Below, piece after piece: positions 1 through 3,844 of a stretch of DNA of 5,287 nucleotides (within the stretch, counting starts at the first letter, position 1; each line of letters begins with the position of its first letter). The translations under genes and the position numbers were made by a program. Where the stretch lies: the NCBI GenBank assembly GCA_947259185.1, contig CAMYKT010000055.1, forward strand, positions 1 through 5,287. The letters are read 5' to 3'. The notes under the pieces are model-generated. The model saw nothing but the letters and a program-made list of their open reading frames with translations. It ran no database searches and was not told the DNA's origin. This DNA is from an uncultured Methanobacteriaceae archaeon (GTDB lineage: Archaea > Methanobacteriota > Methanobacteria > Methanobacteriales > Methanobacteriaceae).

Positions 1-60
1 AAAAGAAAAATAAATAATAATTTAAACACCTAAAAAAAAAATTTGATTGATAATGGAAAA

Positions 61-68
61 TTTTTATA
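61..68 (+). promoter_or_regulatory. Possible archaeal TATA box for the AI-2E gene
   Basis: TTTTTATA follows a purine-rich GGAAAA that could act as a BRE. Transcription would start about 25 bases downstream, near 90, leaving a leader of about 55 nt that contains the GGAGGT site. A second A/T box (AATATTTATG, 71-80) is an alternative. The surroundings are so AT-rich that chance matches are common. Confidence 0.3.
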
Positions 69-133
69 GCAATATTTATGAGACAGCCTCTCCTTCTTCA
101 AAAAAAAGGTATAAAATTATTTAGAAGTAATTT

Positions 134-140
134 GGAGGTA
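134..140 (+). promoter_or_regulatory. Shine-Dalgarno site of the AI-2E gene
   Basis: GGAGGTA ends 5 nt before the ATG at 146. It is close to the full archaeal anti-SD complement (GGAGGTGA) and fixes the start codon. Confidence 0.75.
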
Positions 141-145
141 ATTAA

Positions 146-1138
146 ATGAGGGACGATATTAACATACCACCCTTTCTGCGGCAAATTATCATTATTGCTG
201 TAATTTTTGTAGCGGTTATAGGTATGCATTTTACCGCTCCTATACTTAGCCTGGTACTGCTTTCTGTTTTTCTCAGCTTACTGTTTTATCCTTTTTTAAG
301 ATGGATGGAAAAAAAAGGCCTTTCTTATAATTTATCAATGCTAATCTTACTGGTGGGGATATTTGCCCTGGGTTTTGGAATAGTAGCATTTTTGGCAGTA
401 TCTTTATCTCAATTAATACAGACCATTCCTACTTTAGCCATAAGTTCCAATGAATTTTTTGCCCAGTACGGTAATCAGATAATAGAATTCATTTTAACCC
501 ATATACCTGTATCCAATCTCTCGGGACTTGTTGCTGATGGTACTTTCATGGTATTTGCCGTAATCTTTCTGGTGTATGAGCTTCCTCAAATTAAAAATAG
601 GCTCATAAAAGGGCTAGGTAAGGATAACACTACCTTAATTAAAGCCTTTGCTCTGGTTGGTGATTTTATTAAGTATTTTATAATCAGAGCCAAGGTTAAT
701 TTAATTTATGGTTTAGGAGTGGCCGGTATACTATTTGTATTTGATATAAACTTTGCCATATTGTGGGGACTATTGACCTTTATTTTGGGATTCATTCCCT
801 ATGTAGGGATTATTATTGCAGCCATACCCCCGGTACTGGTAGCCTGGAGTAAGTATGGTATTGAAGCAGCCATTATCATGGGTATTTTCTTTGTTATACT
901 CAACACCATAGCTGAAAGTTATATATTCCCTAAACTTACTGGTAAAGGACTTCAATTATCTGTTTATGTGGTATTTGCTGCTTTATTTGTATGGGCCTGG
1001 ATTTTAGGACCGGTGGGATTCTTTATTGGTATTCCCATGACCTTGATCATCATTAGATATCTGGAAAGCTTTGAAGAAACCCGCTGGCTGGCCTACTTGA
1101 TGATGAGTGGTGAAAAAGAAGATACAAAAGAGGGATAA
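146..1138 (+). CDS. AI-2E family transporter (multi-pass membrane permease)
   Basis: This is a 330-aa integral membrane protein of the AI-2E/UPF0118 (TqsA/PerM-like) family. Members are putative exporters or ion-coupled permeases; most archaeal ones have no proven substrate, and the family name does not imply autoinducer-2 transport here. Hydrophobic segments lie at about residues 11-30, 31-48, 64-90, 127-145, 184-200, 203-232, 240-258 and 271-305. A soluble loop lies around 91-126 and the C-terminal tail is charged (ESFEETRW...SGEKEDTKEG). The segment near 214-232 (LGFIPYVGIIIAAIPPVLVA) is the most family-typical stretch, with conserved Pro and Gly residues. The length is slightly short for the family (usually about 340-370 aa), mainly because of a small extracytoplasmic loop. 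The ATG is set by GGAGGTA 5 nt upstream. The gene stands alone and converges with the SHOCT gene, so context adds nothing about substrate. Confidence 0.88.
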   Translation: MRDDINIPPFLRQIIIIAVIFVAVIGMHFTAPILSLVLLSVFLSLLFYPFLRWMEKKGLSYNLSMLILLVGIFALGFGIVAFLAVSLSQLIQTIPTLAISSNEFFAQYGNQIIEFILTHIPVSNLSGLVADGTFMVFAVIFLVYELPQIKNRLIKGLGKDNTTLIKAFALVGDFIKYFIIRAKVNLIYGLGVAGILFVFDINFAILWGLLTFILGFIPYVGIIIAAIPPVLVAWSKYGIEAAIIMGIFFVILNTIAESYIFPKLTGKGLQLSVYVVFAALFVWAWILGPVGFFIGIPMTLIIIRYLESFEETRWLAYLMMSGEKEDTKEG

Positions 1139-1212
1139 ACGAAAATAAAATAGATGAAGTAAAAAATGAATAATACTAGAATGCAATTATCTAAAGCAGA
1201 TTTACAGGAATT

Positions 1213-1230
1213 TACTGAAAAATAAAAAAT
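1213..1230 (-). terminator. T-rich terminator for the SHOCT gene
   Basis: Read on the minus strand this gives ATTTTTTATTTTTC, two T-runs about 40-50 bases past the SHOCT stop codon. Archaeal RNA polymerase commonly terminates at such U-tracts without a hairpin. The call rests on composition and position only. Confidence 0.35.
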
Positions 1231-1258
1231 TGGGGGTAACTTAATCCGCCCTATAAAT

Positions 1259-1268
1259 TCTTTTTTTT
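1259..1268 (+). terminator. T-run terminator for the AI-2E gene
   Basis: TTCTTTTTTT(T) on the plus strand, about 120 bases after the permease stop, sits at the boundary with the convergent SHOCT gene. A short GGGGG...CCGCCC pairing is possible just upstream (1232-1251) but is not a strong stem. Confidence 0.4.
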
Positions 1269-1494
1269 AGCCAAATAATAAATTGTACTCGGATTCAGTG
1301 ATAACTCCCTTATCTTTTAAGAGCTGGGCTAATTTTTGTAATTTTTCAGCAGAATCATCAGTTGCCACCAGTTCATCATATTCTTGATCAGGTTGATTAT
1401 CTCCTTCTTCTTTGCTAAGTGCTCCTAGTGCCATCATTCTTCTTCTGGTTCTTCTTCTAGCTCCACCACGTCCTGCAGGTCCTAAATCTGGCAT
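1267..1494 (-). CDS. Small SHOCT-like protein with Arg-rich N-terminus
   Basis: This 75-aa protein has two parts. Residues 1-25 are Gly/Arg-rich and very basic (GRGGARRRTRRRMM), which would suit nucleic-acid or acidic-surface binding. After an acidic linker (about 28-47), residues 49-74 (AEKLQKLAQLLKDKGVITES + EYNLL) match the SHOCT pattern: a short amphipathic helix, a turn with K-x-G-[VI]-[IL]-T, then E-[EY]. SHOCT domains are short, often C-terminal modules thought to mediate oligomerisation; their exact role is unknown. The ATG is supported by GGAGGAGA ending 4 nt upstream (1499-1506) and by an A/T box about 55-60 bases upstream on the same strand. It is divergent from the small winged-helix gene at 1758 and may share its control region. 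No function beyond the domain can be assigned. Confidence 0.75.
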   Translation of the reverse strand: MPDLGPAGRGGARRRTRRRMMALGALSKEEGDNQPDQEYDELVATDDSAEKLQKLAQLLKDKGVITESEYNLLFG

Positions 1495-1498
1495 TTAA

Positions 1499-1506
1499 TC
1501 TCCTCC
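1499..1506 (-). promoter_or_regulatory. Shine-Dalgarno site of the SHOCT gene
   Basis: On the minus strand GGAGGAGA precedes TTAA-ATG. It is a strong anti-SD match and confirms the annotated start. Confidence 0.7.
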
Positions 1507-1548
1507 ATACATATATCTAAAATCAAGTTTTACTGGTTATTGTTCTGG

Positions 1549-1557
1549 TTTTTATAT
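1549..1557 (-). promoter_or_regulatory. Probable TATA box of the SHOCT gene
   Basis: On the minus strand this reads ATATAAAAA. A start of transcription about 25 bases downstream (near 1530) would leave a leader of about 35 nt containing the SD. The box overlaps the left arm of an inverted repeat (1553-1572), so a regulator bound there could block TBP. Confidence 0.4.
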
Positions 1558-1572
1558 CCAATAAGGGATATA
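1553..1572. promoter_or_regulatory. Inverted repeat overlapping the SHOCT promoter
   Basis: TATATCC (1553-1559), a 6-nt spacer and GGATATA (1566-1572) form perfect 7-bp arms. The left arm overlaps the minus-strand TATA box. This is a plausible operator; the binding protein is unknown, though the winged-helix protein encoded next door is a candidate. Confidence 0.4.
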
Positions 1573-1589
1573 TTCCCCAAATTTACTTA

Positions 1590-1623
1590 TTATTAATATA
1601 ACTAGTATGACCTATATTAATAA
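1590..1623. repeat. Perfect 11-bp inverted repeat in the divergent region
   Basis: TTATTAATATA (1590-1600) and TATATTAATAA (1613-1623) are exact reverse complements, separated by 12 bases that begin with the palindrome ACTAGT. The repeat lies midway between the SHOCT promoter and the winged-helix gene. The arms are pure A/T, which raises the chance background, but 11 matched pairs are notable. It could be an operator or a pair of symmetric AT-rich boxes. Confidence 0.5.
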
Positions 1624-1634
1624 ATATTTATCCT

Positions 1635-1642
1635 TTTAAATA
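1635..1642 (+). promoter_or_regulatory. Possible TATA box of the winged-helix gene
   Basis: TTTAAATA matches the archaeal TATA pattern and would give a leader of about 90 nt. A second candidate, TTTATTAAATA at 1674-1684, would give about 50 nt. Sequence alone does not decide between them. Confidence 0.25.
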
Positions 1643-1757
1643 TGCGATATTATTTTCCAGGGTTGAGTATCCTTTTATTAAATACGGGAATTCTACCTTT
1701 AAGGAAGTCAAAAAGCATTTAAACCTATAAAATAAATTTTATTATGGAAGTGGAAAT

Positions 1758-1934
1758 ATGGATAATAAAGAAAAAGTAATTACAGCCTTTAAAGAATCAG
1801 AGGAACCATTAAATGCCACCAAAGTTAGTCAGATATCCGGTGTGGATAAAAAAGAAGTGGATAAGATAATGAAAGAATTAAAAAAGGATGAGACCATAAT
1901 CTCTCCTAAAAGGTGTTACTGGACTTTAAAATAA
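1758..1934 (+). CDS. Small winged-helix DNA-binding protein
   Basis: This 58-aa protein begins MDNKEKVITAFKESEEPLNA and ends SPKRCYWTLK. Residues 5-16 form the first helix. Residues 17-28 (PLNATKVSQISG) and 29-43 (VDKKEVDKIMKELKK) fit the helix-turn-helix of a winged-helix fold, and 44-58 (DETIISPKRCYWTLK) form the wing strands. The shape resembles the very small MarR/ArsR-like regulators common in methanogens. The SPKRCYW segment includes one Cys but no metal-site cluster. The start is preceded by a purine-rich GGAAGTGGA with suitable spacing; an ATG at 1744 is in another frame. The protein probably binds DNA as a dimer and could control the divergent SHOCT gene or itself through the inverted repeats at 1553-1623, but this is inferred from position only. 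Confidence 0.78.
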   Translation: MDNKEKVITAFKESEEPLNATKVSQISGVDKKEVDKIMKELKKDETIISPKRCYWTLK

Positions 1935-1956
1935 GAGAATTTTCTAAAATACTTCT

Positions 1957-1964
1957 ATTTTTTT
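1957..1964 (+). terminator. T-run terminator of the winged-helix gene
   Basis: A T7 run lies about 25 bases after the stop codon, in the 51-bp gap to the convergent methyltransferase gene. No hairpin is evident, in keeping with archaeal termination. Confidence 0.4.
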
Positions 1965-1985
1965 ATTAAAATATGTAGAAAGAGG

Positions 1986-2546
1986 TTATAACTCCTCTTC
2001 TAAATCACCTTTAATTAGATAAGCACCGGTAGGAGATTCCTCTGAAGAGATATATTCCACCTTAAAACCATCTCCTTCTACCAGGGAAACCATCTCGGGA
2101 GGGGTAAGAAAACCCGGTAAGAGTATATGGAATCTTCCCTCTGGCTTTAAATACTCTTTTAACTTACTGGTAAATCCTGTGAGTAATTGTTCAGGTTTTA
2201 AATCAGCTGAGGTGGCCATAAGTTGTGATAAATTAAAGATGATTAAATCGAATTTTTCATCTTCCAGAGCTTCAAAAAGCTCTCCTTTTTTTAGCCGGGT
2301 ATTATAGGTCCGGTTGGCGATGATATTGGCCAGAGAACATCTAAGGGATTTTTCACTAATATCAGTGGCCACTACATTACGGGTTCTCTGGGCACAGTAC
2401 ACGGTAATTAATCCTGCACCGGTCCCAATTTCCAGTATCTCATCAGTTCTTTTAATATTTAAATTTTCCAGAAGAAAATAGGTATCAAGGGATGGTTGAG
2501 GCACCGATTCATGGGTTTTGATTAAAATTCCTTGGTAATTGATCAT
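1986..2546 (-). CDS. HemK2/PrmC-like class I methyltransferase, NPPY motif altered
   Basis: This 186-aa protein is a Rossmann-fold SAM-dependent methyltransferase. The N-terminus MINYQGILIKTHESVPQPSL followed by DTYFLL is close to the archaeal HemK2/PrmC-like pattern (...V-x-x-P-[AS]-x-D-[ST]-[FY]-x-L). Motif I is LEIGTGAGLI (38-47), the acidic ribose-binding residue is D62 in VVATDIS, and strand 4 is FDLIIFN (99-105). In HemK2/PrmC proteins the next residues are PPY, with the Asn binding the substrate Gln amide or the target amine. Here the segment is N105-L-S-Q108, so the Asn is kept but the Pro-Pro-Tyr is lost. The protein may methylate something other than release-factor glutamine, or may have lost activity. 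No SD precedes the ATG at 2546; a TTAAAAT box about 25 bases upstream suggests a leaderless transcript. It stands alone and converges with the winged-helix gene. The fold is clear; the substrate is unknown. Confidence 0.8.
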   Translation of the reverse strand: MINYQGILIKTHESVPQPSLDTYFLLENLNIKRTDEILEIGTGAGLITVYCAQRTRNVVATDISEKSLRCSLANIIANRTYNTRLKKGELFEALEDEKFDLIIFNLSQLMATSADLKPEQLLTGFTSKLKEYLKPEGRFHILLPGFLTPPEMVSLVEGDGFKVEYISSEESPTGAYLIKGDLEEEL

Positions 2547-2567
2547 GTTTTACTACATTAATAATTG

Positions 2568-2574
2568 ATTTTAA
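2568..2574 (-). promoter_or_regulatory. Possible TATA box for a leaderless methyltransferase mRNA
   Basis: On the minus strand TTAAAAT is centred about 25 bases before the A of the ATG at 2546, and no SD lies between. That spacing is what a leaderless archaeal transcript would show. AT-richness limits confidence. Confidence 0.3.
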
Positions 2575-2658
2575 GTTTTATGCTTATTTTTAGTGGTGAT
2601 GTTTTTTTATTGGATTTTATTTTAAGATTTAAAGTATTTATTTTAAACAGTAAAATAA

Positions 2659-2765
2659 CTATTTTCAGACTTAAACTATCTTACTTTAACAAATTAATAT
2701 CTATTTTCAGACTTAAACTATCTTACTTTAACAAATTAATATCTATTTTCAGACTTAAACTATCT
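2659..2765 (+). repeat. 42-bp tandem direct repeat, about 2.5 copies
   Basis: The unit begins CTATTTTCAGACTTAAACTA. Copies at 2659-2700 and 2701-2742 are identical over all 42 bases; a third copy at 2743-2765 matches the first 23 bases and then diverges. There are no variable spacers, so this is not a CRISPR array. The unit length equals 14 codons and also about four helical turns. Perfect identity points to recent duplication, probably by replication slippage. Confidence 0.95.
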
Positions 2766-2771
2766 ATCTAA

Positions 2772-2780
2772 TTTTTTTTT
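2772..2780 (+). terminator. T9 run after the tandem repeat
   Basis: Nine T residues directly follow the TAA that closes the repeat-containing frame. On the plus strand this looks like an archaeal terminator, yet no convincing plus-strand gene precedes it. It may end a small untranslated RNA or may simply be low-complexity DNA. Confidence 0.2.
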
Positions 2781-2789
2781 ATAAGGGGG
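2781..2789 (-). promoter_or_regulatory. Shared C-rich motif, copy 1 (inverted)
   Basis: ATAAGGGGG here is the reverse complement of CCCCCTTAT, which occurs twice in front of the helicase gene (3779-3787 and 3810-3818). G/C runs are rare in the noncoding parts of this window. It lies about 115 bases upstream of the PLD TATA box. A shared regulatory site is possible but unproven. Confidence 0.35.
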
Positions 2790-2816
2790 TGATTATCCAC
2801 CTGTAAAATATTTCCT

Positions 2817-2837
2817 TTTGATGATGCCCGCATCAAA
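2817..2837. promoter_or_regulatory. Small hairpin or dyad upstream of the PLD gene
   Basis: TTTGATG (2817-2823), a 7-nt loop and CATCAAA (2831-2837) pair perfectly. An overlapping tighter dyad, TGATGC-CC-GCATCA (2822-2835), makes the site more operator-like than hairpin-like. It stands out as a GC-containing symmetric island in AT-rich DNA about 70 bases upstream of the PLD TATA box. Confidence 0.4.
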
Positions 2838-2903
2838 GAAATATCATTTTTAAAATATAAACCATCATAATTTTCCTTTTTTAATCAACTTAAAACCTAT
2901 AAT

Positions 2904-2911
2904 TTTATATT
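2904..2911 (+). promoter_or_regulatory. Probable TATA box of the PLD gene
   Basis: TTTATATT is close to the methanogen TATA consensus TTTATATA. Transcription would begin around 2930-2935, giving a leader of about 55-60 nt that ends in the GAGGT ribosome-binding site. Confidence 0.5.
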
Positions 2912-2979
2912 TACTTTAATCATATTATAGCTTAGAAGATGATATTCCAGCTTTAAAATCAGGGTATGTTTTAGTAAGC

Positions 2980-2984
2980 GAGGT
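2980..2984 (+). promoter_or_regulatory. Shine-Dalgarno site of the PLD gene
   Basis: GAGGT lies 6 nt before the ATG at 2991 and supports that start. Confidence 0.6.
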
Positions 2985-2990
2985 TTAGGT

Positions 2991-3716
2991 ATGGGTATTT
3001 CACAAGATGACCTGGAACTGATTGAAAAAATCAAAGTATATCGCCAGGATAAGGAAAAATTAGAACTCCTGGACTTTAAAAATCAGGCCCTGGAAAAACA
3101 AAATAAACAACTTAAAGAGGCATTAAAAGACCTGCAAACGGATATCATAGGAAATAAAAAGATATTGAATCAAATAAATGCTCTTAAAACCGAGAATATC
3201 CAGTTAAAAAAAGAACGGGAAATACAAAAAAGTCAATTTGAACTGGTGGTGACCACCCCTAAAGAGGCCCGTACCGTATATGGACAAATTCGCCAGAACC
3301 TGAAAAAAGCAAAAAAAGAGGTGCTGGTTTGTTCCCCCTGGATTACCTACCTGGTGGAGGAGTTTTCCGGTGTGGAAAAAGAGGTGAAGATGAAAATAAT
3401 CACCAGTTTCCGGGAAGAAGATATCAAATCCGGGATAACCAGTCTGGATAAGCTCCGGGCATTGATGAAATCAGGAGCACATATCCGCTACAATAATAAC
3501 CTCCATGCCAAGATGATGTTTATTGATTCGGAGGTGGCCATCATCTCCTCGGCCAACCTCACCCGTAAAGGATTGGGAGTTAATTATGAAGCAGGGGTGC
3601 TAATTAAAGACCCGGATCAGGTAAAAAAGGCCATAGAATTTTTCCAGGGTGTGTGGGATGAAAGTGAAGACCTGGATTATGATCAACTGAAAAAATATGC
3701 CATCTTAACTGAATGA
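2991..3716 (+). CDS. Coiled-coil phospholipase-D-family phosphodiesterase (nuclease-like)
   Basis: This 241-aa protein is predicted cytoplasmic, with no signal peptide or membrane helix. Residues 6-85 are highly charged heptad-like helices (EKIKVYRQDKEKLELL...QLKKEREIQK), a likely coiled coil for dimerisation. From about 92 the PLD-like fold begins. VLVCSPWIT (111-119) is the typical first core strand. The catalytic HKD motif is H172-A-K174-M-M-F-I-D179, followed by S186-S187-A-N189 in place of the usual GSxN, then N198-Y-E200-A-G. Only one HKD motif is present, so two subunits must form one active site, as in the bacterial nuclease Nuc and restriction enzyme BfiI. The fold cleaves phosphodiesters through a histidine intermediate; DNA or RNA is the likely substrate given the helicase gene 128 bp downstream on the same strand. 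It has its own TATA box and GAGGT site. A nuclease role is inferred from family and context; lipid hydrolysis is unlikely. Confidence 0.85.
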   Translation: MGISQDDLELIEKIKVYRQDKEKLELLDFKNQALEKQNKQLKEALKDLQTDIIGNKKILNQINALKTENIQLKKEREIQKSQFELVVTTPKEARTVYGQIRQNLKKAKKEVLVCSPWITYLVEEFSGVEKEVKMKIITSFREEDIKSGITSLDKLRALMKSGAHIRYNNNLHAKMMFIDSEVAIISSANLTRKGLGVNYEAGVLIKDPDQVKKAIEFFQGVWDESEDLDYDQLKKYAILTE

Positions 3717-3776
3717 TAACCCACTATTCTAACTGTATTTATTTCATATACCAAAATTAGTTAAAGACTGACAATA

Positions 3777-3818
3777 ATCCCCCTTATCCTGGAGAATGAA
3801 TATTAGTATCCCCCTTAT
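3777..3818 (+). repeat. Pair of 11-bp direct repeats before the helicase gene
   Basis: ATCCCCCTTAT occurs at 3777-3787 and again at 3808-3818, identical over 11 bases. The start-to-start distance is 31 bp, about three helical turns, so both would face the same side of the DNA. They lie between an upstream A/T box (TTTCATATA, about 3742-3750) and the ATG at 3845, a place suited to a repressor or to an element in the mRNA leader. Confidence 0.6.
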
Positions 3819-3835
3819 TTTAAGCTGAGGACCCT

Positions 3836-3840
3836 GGTGA
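3836..3840 (+). promoter_or_regulatory. Shine-Dalgarno site of the helicase gene
   Basis: GGTGA ends 4 nt before the ATG at 3845 and matches the 3' part of the archaeal anti-SD complement. It supports the chosen start. Confidence 0.5.
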
Positions 3841-3844
3841 AGAT

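Larger units (their letters stand above)
1..145. other. AT-rich upstream noncoding region
   Basis: This stretch is extremely A/T-rich with several A-runs and carries no convincing gene. It probably serves as promoter and leader for the permease that starts at 146. A 23-codon frame (53-124, MENFYSNIYE...) exists but has no ribosome-binding site and overlaps the best TATA candidate, so it is not called. Confidence 0.6.
2547..2990. other. 444-bp gene-poor region
   Basis: This AT-rich stretch lies between the methyltransferase (-) and the PLD gene (+). It holds a leaderless-type promoter for the methyltransferase, a 42-bp tandem repeat, a T9 run (2772-2780), a GGGGG motif shared in inverted orientation with the helicase upstream region, a hairpin/dyad at 2817-2837 and the PLD promoter. 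A 68-codon frame starting TTG at 2565 runs through the repeats to 2771, but it has no SD and a composition driven by the repeat, so it is not called a gene. Confidence 0.6.

Noticed and set aside
53..124. 23-codon upstream frame before the AI-2E gene
   Set aside because: No SD, overlaps the best TATA candidate, and is typical of chance frames in AT-rich DNA.
770..1186. Minus-strand frames inside the AI-2E gene
   Set aside because: Antisense shadows of a clear membrane-protein gene; no ribosome-binding sites or domains.
1166..1225. 19-codon frame MNNTRMQLSKADLQEFTEK
   Set aside because: No SD, very short, lies in the terminator region between convergent genes; no recognisable domain.
2659..2765. 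CRISPR array
   Set aside because: The whole 42-bp unit is repeated, with no variable spacers, and there are only about 2.5 copies and no cas genes.
2565..2771. 68-codon frame through the tandem repeats
   Set aside because: TTG start (or ATG at 2580) without a ribosome-binding site, and the sequence is dominated by the 42-bp repeat. Kept as a question within the repeat finding rather than as a gene.
2820..2880. Box C/D guide RNA suggested by TTGATGATG
   Set aside because: The box C match is imperfect and no CTGA box D follows within a suitable distance.
3796..3828. 10-codon upstream frame in the helicase leader (MNISIPLILS)
   Set aside because: The GGAG before it is only 1 nt from the ATG, too close for normal initiation; its sequence is largely the second C-rich repeat.
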